This document shows, one piece after another, positions 1-9,548 of a stretch of DNA of 64,000 nt (its first letter is position 1; every line of letters begins with the position of its first letter). Made by a program: the position numbers and the translations under genes. Below the pieces are notes generated by a model that searched no databases, had not been told where the DNA came from, and saw nothing but the letters and a program-made list of their open reading frames with translations. The DNA is from Pseudanabaena mucicola str. Chao 1806 (GTDB taxonomy: Bacteria > Cyanobacteriota > Cyanobacteriia > Pseudanabaenales > Pseudanabaenaceae): the NCBI RefSeq assembly GCF_030323025.1, contig NZ_CP097329.1, positions 589,001-653,000 of the forward strand, in the 5' to 3' direction.

Positions 1-1
1 G

Positions 2-433
2 ATTAATGCGCTTTTGAGTTGGGGCTATGGGGTTTTGTTGGCTAGAGTTTTTGCGGCGGCAGCGATCGCTGGGCTTGATCCCTATTTGGGTTTCTTTCAC
101 GTGATGCAGCCCTATCGCCCGAATTTGGCGCTTGATTTGATGGAGGAGTTTCGCCCTGTGGTGGTGGATGCGGCGGTAATTGCGGTGATTCAGGCTAGTT
201 TACTCACTTCTGATGATTTTGAGCCTTCGCCTGATGGTGCTGGGATTTGGCTTGGGGCGATCGCCAAAAAGCTGTTTCTTGCTGAGATTGAGCGTCTGTT
301 TAATACTTCTTTCCTTTATCCTGCTCAAAACCGTAAGTTGCGTTTGAGTCACATTCTTTTGGAGCAAGTGCGTTCTCTAGGTCGTTGTTTGCTGGAGCGA
401 TCTCTTGATTATCAACCCTATGTCATTAAATAA
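2..433 (+). CDS. cas1: CRISPR adaptation nuclease Cas1 (C-terminal part, cut by window start)
   Basis: Reading frame 2 is open from the window edge and ends at a TAA at 431-433, so only about the last 143 residues are present. They match the all-helical catalytic domain of Cas1: the segment NALLSWGYGVL is the typical family stretch, followed by AGLDPYLGFFH and LMEEFRPVVVD, which carry the conserved His and Glu metal ligands of the integrase active site. Cas1 with Cas2 inserts new spacers next to the leader. The gene lies 63 bp upstream of cas2 in the same direction, and the array follows, which is the usual adaptation-module layout. The subtype cannot be told from this fragment. Confidence 0.93.
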   Translation: MNALLSWGYGVLLARVFAAAAIAGLDPYLGFFHVMQPYRPNLALDLMEEFRPVVVDAAVIAVIQASLLTSDDFEPSPDGAGIWLGAIAKKLFLAEIERLFNTSFLYPAQNRKLRLSHILLEQVRSLGRCLLERSLDYQPYVIK

Positions 434-496
434 GTGGAGAATGATAACACTTGATTTACAAGTTCTTATCATTCTCCCTAAGTTTACGAGTTCTGT

Positions 497-775
497 ATGT
501 TGTGGTTGGTTTGTTATGATGTGGCGGATGATCGCCGCCGTCTCAGGTTGGCAAAGCGTCTTGAGCAGTCTTGTCAAAGGGTGCAGCGTTCGGTTTTTGA
601 GTGTCCTTTGAGTGAGGCGGTGCTAGAAAAAAAGTTGCAAAAGTCTTGGCTGCCTTTGTTGAAGTTGGATGAGGATAATCTGCGGGTCTACCCTCTTGAT
701 GCGATCGCTAAGCAAAAAACTAGGGTGTTCGGTAGTCCGCGTCCCTATGAGCCGCCTGATTTTGTAATTCTCTAG
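497..775 (+). CDS. cas2: CRISPR-associated protein Cas2
   Basis: This is a 92-residue protein of normal Cas2 length. It begins MLWLVCYDVADDRRR, the ferredoxin-like first strand ending in the conserved Asp (D8), and is followed by the amphipathic helix RLRLAKRLEQ and QRSVFEC, the second-strand signature. Cas2 dimers bridge two Cas1 dimers during spacer capture. The ATG at 497 is chosen because it places the first strand at the N terminus. Overlapping frames at 377-611 are shadows. It is co-directional with cas1 and is followed by the array leader. Confidence 0.95.
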   Translation: MLWLVCYDVADDRRRLRLAKRLEQSCQRVQRSVFECPLSEAVLEKKLQKSWLPLLKLDEDNLRVYPLDAIAKQKTRVFGSPRPYEPPDFVIL

Positions 776-1053
776 TTCTGTTTGCTGTTATTTTAAGATT
801 TGTAAATCACGTCTGTTTTTTGTCGCGTTGAGTCATGCTGTGCTGTCGCTTGTTTTATAGTATTTTTTTGCGTAAATAGTATATTTTTGGTTGTATTCAT
901 TCATTAATTTAATCCAATTTGTCTGTTATAGTTGTTTTAGAGACTTTTTTGTTTTTAATTTGTCGTGTTTGTCTCCTTTGTAACTAAGTGTTAAACTTAT
1001 TGCAAAATCTGTACCTTGAAAATCAAATCATATATACTTTTCAGAACTATAGG
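776..1053 (+). promoter_or_regulatory. CRISPR leader region
   Basis: This is 278 bp of AT-rich, non-coding sequence rich in T runs between the cas2 stop and the first repeat. Position next to cas1-cas2 and the repeat orientation (3' end GGAAAC, typical of a crRNA 5' handle) make this the leader, so new spacers should enter at 1091. A possible -10 hexamer (tatact) lies at about 1032-1037, but the exact promoter is inference. Confidence 0.75.
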
Positions 1054-4000
1054 ATTTCCGACTACCTTTACCCCGCAAGGGGACGGAAACTAAAGATTTA
1101 ATAACGTCTCTAGCAATGCTTTTTGAAGAAATTTCCGACTACCTTTACCCCGCAAGGGGACGGAAACTCGCCCCATTGACGTGCTGCTGTTCGCCAATCA
1201 ATATTTCCGACTACCTTTACCCCGCAAGGGGACGGAAACGAGTCTGCTGGTGTAGTCAACCCCGTAACAGAAACGCTGATTTCCGACTACCTTTACCCCG
1301 CAAGGGGACGGAAACATTACCACATGATCGCGCTATTAGGAACACAAAAAAAATTTCCGACTACCTTTACCCCGCAAGGGGACGGAAACAGCTTGAATAT
1401 CATGGCAACCGATACGGATACCCCAATCAAAATTTCCGACTACCTTTACCCCGCAAGGGGACGGAAACACCATATTGCACTGACAAGACAAAACGGGGTG
1501 CTGAGATTTCCGACTACCTTTACCCCGCAAGGGGACGGAAACAGTTGCCCAGTGTAGCTAAGTTTGAAATTGGTTGAGTATTTCCGACTACCTTTACCCC
1601 GCAAGGGGACGGAAACTACTAATTAACAGTTTGATTTATGACCGAGGCACTTCAAATATGACATTTCCGACTACCTTTACCCCGCAAGGGGACGGAAACT
1701 TTTTCCTGTCTTCAAGCTTAGCCCTCAAGCGTTGACTTGATTTCCGACTACCTTTACCCCGCAAGGGGACGGAAACGATATTGACCGTCACCATAATCGC
1801 CAATATCTACAAGGTCAAATTTCCGACTACCTTTACCCCGCAAGGGGACGGAAACCCCTGACAAGGTAGAAAATAGTTTAGTGTAGGAATTAATTTCCGA
1901 CTACCTTTACCCCGCAAGGGGACGGAAACTGATAGTCATCATTCCATTGAGGTGGGAGAGGCAGTCATTTCCGACTACCTTTACCCCGCAAGGGGACGGA
2001 AACCCCTGCAAGTGGTATCCAAGTTGGTGATATCAGTTCTGTTATTTCCGACTACCTTTACCCCGCAAGGGGACGGAAACAACTGGACTTTCGGCATGGA
2101 CTTCATCTTCGCTTACAATTTCCGACTACCTTTACCCCGCAAGGGGACGGAAACGAATACATCTCGCGCCGTGAGTTCGCAACTCTTGAGATTTCCGACT
2201 ACCTTTACCCCGCAAGGGGACGGAAACTTGATACTGGATGATGCGATAGGATGAGGAGACTTTATTTCCGACTACCTTTACCCCGCAAGGGGACGGAAAC
2301 TACCAACAGATTCATTGAAGTCATCAGCACAATAAAATTTCCGACTACCTTTACCCCGCAAGGGGACGGAAACCTAAATAGAATTTGAACAAAGAGATAA
2401 AAATCACTCCATTTCCGACTACCTTTACCCCGCAAGGGGACGGAAACCTTTCTATCACCAATACAGCGAGTATGCAGTTGGTATTTCCGACTACCTTTAC
2501 CCCGCAAGGGGACGGAAACAGTGACTTCTGTGCGTGTGCGAGTAGCGCGAGTTGTATTTCCGACTACCTTTACCCCGCAAGGGGACGGAAACCAGACCAT
2601 GGGGAAAAAATATCGAAACTTACCCGCGAATTTCCGACTACCTTTACCCCGCAAGGGGACGGAAACAAGGGAATGGGTAGAGTTTTTCACCCCACTACTG
2701 CCAATTTCCGACTACCTTTACCCCGCAAGGGGACGGAAACTGCCAAAACTCATCAAATCAACCCACAGAGCATTTTTTACCGAATTTCCGACTACCTTTA
2801 CCCCGCAAGGGGACGGAAACCAAGCATCAAAGCCATCGTTATAGCCCCAACGGACTTGTATTTCCGACTACCTTTACCCCGCAAGGGGACGGAAACAGAC
2901 TTTGCGACATCAGAAATAGTCTTGACTACCACTATTTCCGACTACCTTTACCCCGCAAGGGGACGGAAACTGAGTGGATGCCATACCTAGGTGAGAAGCT
3001 TCGCTATTATTATTTCCGACTACCTTTACCCCGCAAGGGGACGGAAACGTAGAAGCCGTCCACAGTCCGATATGTGTGACTGCGAATTTCCGACTACCTT
3101 TACCCCGCAAGGGGACGGAAACCGAACCATTCTTTGGCGGTGGCGCGGTACTCTATGCCAAGGATTTCCGACTACCTTTACCCCGCAAGGGGACGGAAAC
3201 CATTCTGTAAGCCGTGAACGCCCATGGTAGTAAAGCTGACGACATTTCCGACTACCTTTACCCCGCAAGGGGACGGAAACACCAGCAACATGGGTAAATC
3301 GCGCCTCTAGGTTGCCAGAAATTTCCGACTACCTTTACCCCGCAAGGGGACGGAAACCCCAAGTTTCGATCATCACGTACCACATTGCTTTGCTGATTTC
3401 CGACTACCTTTACCCCGCAAGGGGACGGAAACCATCTTTAGACTCTTCAGTAAAAAGTTTTGACAATTCAATTTCCGACTACCTTTACCCCGCAAGGGGA
3501 CGGAAACGAAGATGGTAAAGCTTGAGGACTAGAGATTTTGATGTTGCCATTTCCGACTACCTTTACCCCGCAAGGGGACGGAAACCGTCTAGGAGGCGAA
3601 TTATTGATCGGTGAAACCGCAGTAAGATTTCCGACTACCTTTACCCCGCAAGGGGACGGAAACCCAAGAACGCCTGAAGGAAATTCTGTCATAGGATTGT
3701 GAAAATTTCCGACTACCTTTACCCCGCAAGGGGACGGAAACTTATTTGACTTGGATTTTGAGATTATTGCAGGCGAATTTCCGACTACCTTTACCCCGCA
3801 AGGGGACGGAAACTTCTAATACTTCTTCTTTGCTGTTGTAGAAATAGATATTTCCGACTACCTTTACCCCGCAAGGGGACGGAAACAAGCGATCGCGGAG
3901 ATCGACAAGCACATGGAGGAAAATTTCCGACTACCTTTACCCCGCAAGGGGACGGAAACATCTATGGCTAGATGGAAAGCCCTTTATAAAAAACATATTT

Positions 4001-5412
4001 CCGACTACCTTTACCCCGCAAGGGGACGGAAACCTAAGAGACCTAATAGCACTTTCAATACTATTAATATAATGATTTCCGACTACCTTTACCCCGCAAG
4101 GGGACGGAAACCATGTCGGAGTTAAGTTCAAGGGCGAGTTGATTGATCCTCCGAATTTCCGACTACCTTTACCCCGCAAGGGGACGGAAACGAACCAAGA
4201 CAAATAAATAAGAAGTGATTAAGACAATAAAATTTCCGACTACCTTTACCCCGCAAGGGGACGGAAACGGATACCATGGTCACCAGAGATATAACCTCTA
4301 ACGACAATTTCCGACTACCTTTACCCCGCAAGGGGACGGAAACTATTTAAAGTGGATTCAGGGATCTCTAGCACATCTGATTTCCGACTACCTTTACCCC
4401 GCAAGGGGACGGAAACCAACGCACAGCACGGCGAAAGCCCCTAGTTGAAGGCTCATTTCCGACTACCTTTACCCCGCAAGGGGACGGAAACCTGAAAATA
4501 TGGATTCAAGATCCTAAATGCTTGCCCGCAAATTTCCGACTACCTTTACCCCGCAAGGGGACGGAAACTACTTAATCCCGAAAAGCAAAAGCTTGAGAGA
4601 GAACTACAAAATTTCCGACTACCTTTACCCCGCAAGGGGACGGAAACATACCAAGGCAGTGCAGGAAATTGTTAAACGGGATGAATTTCCGACTACCTTT
4701 ACCCCGCAAGGGGACGGAAACGTAGCTCTGTGGGGATTGGCTCAGGTATCTCAAATATCATTTCCGACTACCTTTACCCCGCAAGGGGACGGAAACGATA
4801 AATCTATAGGCTCGGTGGCTAAAACTAATTCCGCCTTATTTCCGACTACCTTTACCCCGCAAGGGGACGGAAACTACGTTCCTTTTGTAAATAATGCTCA
4901 ATCAACCGCAAACCAATATAGGATTTCCGACTACCTTTACCCCGCAAGGGGACGGAAACTCCGCGTTTTTGGATGTCTTTTAGTTGATGGCTGAGAATTT
5001 CCGACTACCTTTACCCCGCAAGGGGACGGAAACGGCTTTCTAGTAACTCTAAGTCAGAACCGCGCAGTAGGTCGATTTCCGACTACCTTTACCCCGCAAG
5101 GGGACGGAAACCTGCTTCGGTAATAACTTTGGTGAAAGCGCGTCCAGAAATTTCCGACTACCTTTACCCCGCAAGGGGACGGAAACTCCCCTTTATTCTC
5201 TTACAAACATCATCGGCGCATCAAATTTCCGACTACCTTTACCCCGCAAGGGGACGGAAACCTTTAGCCAAGAGTAGTATGTTTGCAGTTGACCGTCAAT
5301 TTCCGACTACCTTTACCCCGCAAGGGGACGGAAACATCGCTATTATTAAAGCCAGATATCCAAGCGCTGCGACCCATTTCCGACTACCTTTACCCCGCAA
5401 GGGGACGGAAAC
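1054..5412 (+). CRISPR. CRISPR array, 58 repeats of 37 bp and 57 spacers
   Basis: The 37-bp repeat begins ATTTCCGACTACCTTTA and ends CCCCGCAAGGGGACGGAAAC. I located 58 copies (first 1054-1090, last 5376-5412) and saw no variant among them, including the last one. Spacers are 35-48 bp, most 36-42. CCCC-GCAA-GGGG forms a short stem with a GNRA tetraloop, which is a suitable site for Cas6. Cleavage 3' of the stem would leave an 8-nt handle ACGGAAAC, assuming the usual geometry. The array reads away from cas1-cas2. Spacer-length variation suits type I-D or III systems, but the effector genes are not in the window. Open frames across the array translate the repeat and are not genes. Confidence 0.99.
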
Positions 5413-5461
5413 ACTCTGACGAAGGTTGGGGAATTTCCTGATAAATAGAGGAGAATCAACC

Positions 5462-5782
5462 GTGAAAAAATTATTAACTTCCCTGTGCTTGTTCTTGGCT
5501 GTGGCTACATTAAGTATAGTTCGTCCCGCTTTAGCTGGTGGGGCTTCGATTTTCAGTGCTAACTGCGCTTCCTGCCACATGGGCGGTAAAAACGTGGTTA
5601 ATGCCGCTAAAACCCTGAAAAAAGAAGATTTAGCTAAATACGGCAAAGATTCTGTTGAAGCTATCGTTACCCAAGTTACCAAAGGTATGGGTGCGATGCC
5701 CGCTTTCGGTGGTCGTCTCAGCGCTGAAGATATCGAAGCTGTAGCTAACTATGTCCTCGATCAAGCGGAAAAAGGCTGGTAA
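5462..5782 (+). CDS. petJ: Cytochrome c6 (soluble photosynthetic electron carrier)
   Basis: This is a lumenal c-type cytochrome carrying electrons from cytochrome b6f to photosystem I, or to the terminal oxidase. The GTG at 5462 follows a good ribosome site (GAGGAG at 5449-5454) and gives a 106-residue precursor: a Lys-Lys n-region, a hydrophobic core, an ALA cleavage site, then mature [17 protein letters not shown]. The heme motif is CASCH, and the distal Met ligand lies in [10 protein letters not shown]. An upstream in-frame ATG at 5426 is possible but lacks a signal-peptide shape. The start codon lies only 49 bp after the last CRISPR repeat, so there is little room for a private promoter. 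Confidence 0.95.
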   Translation: MKKLLTSLCLFLAVATLSIVRPALAGGASIFSANCASCHMGGKNVVNAAKTLKKEDLAKYGKDSVEAIVTQVTKGMGAMPAFGGRLSAEDIEAVANYVLDQAEKGW

Positions 5783-5874
5783 AAATTAGTTATCGGTGGC
5801 GAGTTATCCTTTGTCAGTCTGGTAAGAATTGTAGTGATCGAAATTCTTGGGTCATTTGCTGATTCACCACGATA

Positions 5875-5898
5875 TTTACCCCGCAAGGGGACGGAAAC
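5875..5898 (+). repeat. Detached partial CRISPR repeat
   Basis: These are the last 24 nt of the array repeat (TTTACC then CCGCAAGGGGACGGAAAC), matching without mismatch. It lies 462 bp beyond the last full repeat, with petJ in between and in the same orientation. The first 13 nt of the repeat are not recognisable. It is probably a remnant of a formerly longer array or a recombination scar. Confidence 0.85.
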
Positions 5899-6003
5899 TG
5901 TCGATCAAGGAAAAAGGCAAAAGTAGAAAGTCAAAAATTGATAGCAGCACAAAGAAACAAACCAAAATCTATCCTAAATTTCCCCTTTTTCTCCGATAAG
6001 GGG

Positions 6004-6157
6004 GACGAAAACATCTATGCTAGACTTGCTAGGCTCATCGCCCAAATTCAAACCATACCCATGACTAAAGGAGAAACCGAACCCACAAGAGAACATTCGA
6101 TTTGACTATGAAATTGTAGTCGATCCCTACGATGCAGCAGAAAGAGCAATGGGTTAG
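6004..6157 (+). pseudogene. Possible remnant of a CcbP-like calcium-binding protein gene
   Basis: Two short frames follow one another: one reads ENIYARLARLIAQ and ends in TGA at about 6105, and the other reads FDYEIVVDPYDAAERAMG before a TAG. The second resembles the start of small acidic cyanobacterial calcium-binding (CcbP-type) proteins, which normally continue for about 70 more residues. The first piece may be unrelated. This is recognition from memory of a short motif, so it is tentative. Confidence 0.35.
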
Positions 6158-6202
6158 TATTAATATCTCCAACACAAAATCTCCCACCCATTTCTTGCTA
6201 AA

Positions 6203-6285
6203 TAGGACTTACGCAAACCGAACAAATTTATTAGGCTTGAGGTAGATGTGGTGCGGGCTTCGCCCGCACCAATGCGTAAGTCCTA
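6203..6285. mobile_element. MITE-like element, family A copy 1 (83 bp)
   Basis: Ends are TAGGACTTACGCA and its inverse TGCGTAAGTCCTA. The centre contains AGATGTGGTGCGGGC and a GC-rich hairpin. Other copies are at 9414-9506, 10333-10425 and 22440-22532. This copy lacks about 10 bp of the right arm of the stem. The TA at both tips suggests TA target duplication of the IS630/Tc1 kind (inference). Confidence 0.85.
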
Positions 6286-6441
6286 CTAAATAGAAGCAAA
6301 AATCTTTAAAAACAGGCGTGATCGCCCAAAAAAGAAGTTGAAGTATTAGACATGACCTTAGCAAAAGATTGTGAAAGCAATATGTATATGGATTATGGAT
6401 TTTAGATCCAGCAATCAATAGGTAAAATAAACAAAACGCAA

Positions 6442-7578
6442 ATGTCACACTCAAAAACATCAGCGATCGCCAACTGGACAGATGATATCGAAATCGTCAG
6501 CATCACTCTGACCTTAAGAGCGATCGCCGACATTGAATTATCTCACAACTACACCACCGCACTCCATGCATGGTTTCTCCATCAAGTCCGCGACAGCGAT
6601 CCACAACTTTCTGCATATCTCCATGACAAACAATCCGAAAAAGCCTTTGCTATATCTCCACTCAATGGCAACCTTAAACCCATAGTCAACTCATTCCTTG
6701 CTAAAGTAGATAGTACCTATACTTGGACAATATCAGCCCTATCCGAGTCTCTATGCACATGGTTACAGACTTGGTTCATTAATCATCCAAAGACAATTAA
6801 CCTCTACAAAGGAAGCTTTGCGATCGAGCAGATTCGCATTAATCAACCACCTACAACCTACAATAATCTCTGGTCATCTTCATTAAATCTAGATCCCAGA
6901 TTTACACTCGCTTTCCTAACCCCTACTTGCTTTCGCAGCAAAAATCACCATTTACCCTTACCGATTCCCGCCAATATTTTCCATAGTTATCTCCGTCGTT
7001 GGAATGACTTTGCTCCCGAAGCCTTTCCTCAAGAGGAATTTTTAGCATGGATTGAAAAGGTGGTTTATATAACTAACTACGAACTTAACTGCACTAAAGT
7101 TGCTGTTGCCAAACAGGGCTATGTGACTGGTTTTACAGGTACTGTCGAATTTGCGATCGATCTCAAAACTTCCCGTAATTCTGATTTTGAAAAGTTGCTC
7201 TCAGCATTAATTAAACTTGCTAATTATTGCGGTACAGGACATAAAACCACCTTTGGATTAGGACAAACGAGACTAATTAGGAAAGATGAGGTTGGGAACT
7301 GGAAAAACGAAAAACAATCAATAGTAGTAACTCCAATTCAAGAGCATTTAATTAAGAGAATCGCAGAGCTAACGGAGCTATTTCTCCAAACAAAAAAAAG
7401 GCAAGGCGGCGATCGCGCTCAAAACACCGCTACTATCTGGGCAACCATCTTAGCCCGTCGCGAATTGGGCGAAAGCTTGACAGATATCGCGATCGACCTC
7501 GACTTACCATACGAAACAGCCAAAGGTTATGTCAAACGCGCCCGTAAAACCTTAGATAATATTAAGTCAGTTCCATAA
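6442..7578 (+). CDS. cas6: CRISPR pre-crRNA endoribonuclease Cas6 with C-terminal helix-turn-helix
   Basis: This is a 378-residue RAMP-fold protein. Residues 261-278 (NYCGTGHKTTFGLGQTRL) form the glycine-rich loop that closes the second ferredoxin-like domain of Cas6. His42 or His47 in the first long helix is the likely catalytic residue. Cas6 cuts the array transcript within each repeat to make crRNAs. After the Cas6 fold, residues 325-372 add a segment with the pattern ARRELGESLTDIAIDLDLPY followed by ETAKGYVKRARKTL, which looks like a sigma-region-4/LuxR-type helix-turn-helix. Typical Cas6 proteins stop near residue 280-300. The gene stands alone, 1 kb after the array, in the same direction. 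The ATG at 6442 gives a normal N terminus. Confidence 0.85.
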   Translation: MSHSKTSAIANWTDDIEIVSITLTLRAIADIELSHNYTTALHAWFLHQVRDSDPQLSAYLHDKQSEKAFAISPLNGNLKPIVNSFLAKVDSTYTWTISALSESLCTWLQTWFINHPKTINLYKGSFAIEQIRINQPPTTYNNLWSSSLNLDPRFTLAFLTPTCFRSKNHHLPLPIPANIFHSYLRRWNDFAPEAFPQEEFLAWIEKVVYITNYELNCTKVAVAKQGYVTGFTGTVEFAIDLKTSRNSDFEKLLSALIKLANYCGTGHKTTFGLGQTRLIRKDEVGNWKNEKQSIVVTPIQEHLIKRIAELTELFLQTKKRQGGDRAQNTATIWATILARRELGESLTDIAIDLDLPYETAKGYVKRARKTLDNIKSVP

Positions 7579-7609
7579 ACTCAGTTTTCAAAGTTTTATA
7601 TTTTGCACC

Positions 7610-7714
7610 TATAGCGGTTTTCATTTTGCCTAAGGCAAAATGAAAACTCAAAACTCTTACTGGGACTGATTTTTTGTTTTCAAATGAGTACACACTCATT
7701 TGAAAATCGCTATA
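7610..7714. mobile_element. Palindromic element family B, copy 1
   Basis: This is 105 bp with inverted ends TATAGCGGTTTTCA and its near-inverse. It holds two inner hairpins (CATTTTGCC/GGCAAAATG and CAAATGAGT/ACTCATTTG). A near-identical copy is at 25852-25956. It fills most of the gap between cas6 and the next gene. Confidence 0.85.
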
Positions 7715-7781
7715 GTAGTATCCATCGAGAAGCAACTAGTAATCAGTGCTATCAATCCATTTTCTCGCACAAGGAATATTT

Positions 7782-9413
7782 ATGAATGCGATCGCCATTG
7801 ATTTTGGTAGCAGTAATACAGTAATTGCTCGATGGAATATTGCCACTAATCAACCTGAAACCTTAAATTTTGAAAGCCTTAATCGTCCAGCCCCTTTAAA
7901 AGCACTTGTGCCATCACTGCTCTATGTGCAGAATGCTCAGGAGGAAATTGTCGATATTGGACAATATGTAATCGATAGGGGGAAAGATTATCCTCAGCTA
8001 CGATTGTTTAATCAAATCAAGCGCCGATTGGTGGCAAATGTTGGCTATAGCCCTAGAATTGATGAAGTCAAAGTCACACCAGAATGGGTGGGTAATCATT
8101 TTTTGAGAGAACTGCTCAATAAATTGCGATCACAACAAATCTTTCCATCGGAAGTAATTTTGACAGCTCCTGTCCAAGCTTATGAGAAATATTTACGCTG
8201 GTTAGAAGAATGTAGTGTAGAAATATTTGCTTCCAATTTACCGACTTTAGAAGCGCCTCGCATTCGGATTATCGATGAGCCAACGGCGGCTGCACTGGGC
8301 TATGAGGCGATCGCCCCTAGTGCCTTGGTACTAGTGATTGATTTTGGGGGTGGAACTTTAGACCTATCACTGGTGCGCTTGCCTAAGAGTGACAATGTGG
8401 TGAAATGGGGTGACCAGATTGGGGTCAATCGGAGTCAATGGACAGAACATAAAGCTGAAGCGATCGCCAAAACTGGCTATACCCTGGGTGGTGAAGATAT
8501 TGATCAGTGGCTAGTTCAGGATTATTTAGATAGTCGCGAAGATATTGATAATTGTCATGGATTAAGAAATTCGAGTATTCTGAAATTATTAATGGAAAAA
8601 ATTAAAATCCAGCTTTCAGAGACAGAAACAGCTTCCGCAATATTTTTCGATGTCAATACCCAATCAGCAGTTGAGATTAGCTATACTCGCCAACAGCTAG
8701 AACAGTTACTCAATCGCAAAGGTTTTTATCGAATTCTGCAATTAGCGATCAATGAATTAATTAACCGTGCTTTTAATAAAGGAATCCTTAAAGGTGATAT
8801 CAAGCATATTCTCTTAGTCGGTGGTTGTACGCTCATTCCCTCAGTACGGACTTTTGTGGAATCCTACTTCACGATGGGGAAAGTCTATAGTCACAAACCC
8901 TTTGAAGCGATCGCGCATGGAGCCTTACTGCTCAGTCAGGGCATGAGTGTGCAGGACTATCTCTTCCATTCCTATGCAATTCGCTATTGGAATCGGATTA
9001 CAAAACAATGGCAATATCAGCCTCTATTTCGGCGTGGTCAGATCTATCCCACCCGTCGCCCTATCGAGTTAGTACTCAGAGCTACACAACCCGATCAATC
9101 CGAAATTGCTCTCACCATTGGCGAACTCGAAAGTTGTCCTAAAGGTTTTGCCGAGATTAGCTTTGATGGCGATCGCATCGTGATGCAATTTAACCAAATG
9201 GAGAAAGAGAATTTTCAACCCTTACAAGCTGATATTAATGGGGAAGGTATTCCACAGGCGATCGCCATGCTCGATCCTCTCGGTCAGCCCGACTATGATC
9301 GCCTCAAGGTTTTATTTAGCATCAGTGAAAAGCGCGAGTTATTAGTTACCGCGATCGATCTACTCACGCAACGCCAATTATTAACCGATTATCCTGCCGC
9401 AAAATTGCATTAA
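7782..9413 (+). CDS. Hsp70/DnaK-like actin-fold ATPase
   Basis: This is a 543-residue protein with the Hsp70 nucleotide-binding domain: phosphate-1 loop AIDFGSSNT (residues 4-12), connect-1 IDEPTAAALGYEA, phosphate-2 VIDFGGGTLDLS (about 185-196), and a late adenosine motif ILLVGGCTLIPSV. The tail after about residue 390 is short and has no DnaK-like substrate domain or EEVD end. It is probably a cytosolic chaperone-like ATPase of unknown client, common beside true DnaK in cyanobacteria. The ATG at 7782 has AAGGA upstream; an earlier GTG at 7746 is less likely. The neighbours give no functional clue. The stop codon abuts a MITE. Confidence 0.8.
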   Translation: MNAIAIDFGSSNTVIARWNIATNQPETLNFESLNRPAPLKALVPSLLYVQNAQEEIVDIGQYVIDRGKDYPQLRLFNQIKRRLVANVGYSPRIDEVKVTPEWVGNHFLRELLNKLRSQQIFPSEVILTAPVQAYEKYLRWLEECSVEIFASNLPTLEAPRIRIIDEPTAAALGYEAIAPSALVLVIDFGGGTLDLSLVRLPKSDNVVKWGDQIGVNRSQWTEHKAEAIAKTGYTLGGEDIDQWLVQDYLDSREDIDNCHGLRNSSILKLLMEKIKIQLSETETASAIFFDVNTQSAVEISYTRQQLEQLLNRKGFYRILQLAINELINRAFNKGILKGDIKHILLVGGCTLIPSVRTFVESYFTMGKVYSHKPFEAIAHGALLLSQGMSVQDYLFHSYAIRYWNRITKQWQYQPLFRRGQIYPTRRPIELVLRATQPDQSEIALTIGELESCPKGFAEISFDGDRIVMQFNQMEKENFQPLQADINGEGIPQAIAMLDPLGQPDYDRLKVLFSISEKRELLVTAIDLLTQRQLLTDYPAAKLH

Positions 9414-9506
9414 TAGGACTTACGCAAACCGAACGAATTTCTTAGGATTGAGGTAGATGTGGTGCGGGCGAAGCCCGCACCACATCTACCCAATGCGTAA
9501 GTCCTA
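9414..9506. mobile_element. MITE-like element, family A copy 2 (93 bp)
   Basis: Ends are TAGGACTTACGCA and TGCGTAAGTCCTA, with inner stem GTAGATGTGGTGCGGGC and its inverse. It starts on the base after the stop codon of the Hsp70-like gene. It is the same as the inverted copy at 10333-10425 except for one base that I can see. Confidence 0.9.
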
Positions 9507-9548
9507 ATTAAAAAACAGGTTGTTGAAAAGCAACAAACTATTTAGTTC

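Larger units (their letters stand above)
5783..6202. other. Intergenic region with CRISPR-repeat remnants and coding debris
   Basis: No intact gene was found. Downstream of petJ it holds a 24-nt piece of the CRISPR repeat (5875-5898), a weaker repeat-like string (5978-6012), and a short stretch that reads like a broken calcium-binding protein (about 6100-6157). It ends at a MITE-like element. Confidence 0.6.

Noticed and set aside
405-611. Frames on both strands between cas1 and cas2
   Set aside because: They overlap the well-supported cas1 and cas2 genes and have no family resemblance.
1116-5419. Many open reading frames across the array encoding repeated peptides such as ISDYLYPARGRK or FPTTFTPQGDGN
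   Set aside because: They are translations of the CRISPR repeat in different phases and have no ribosome sites.
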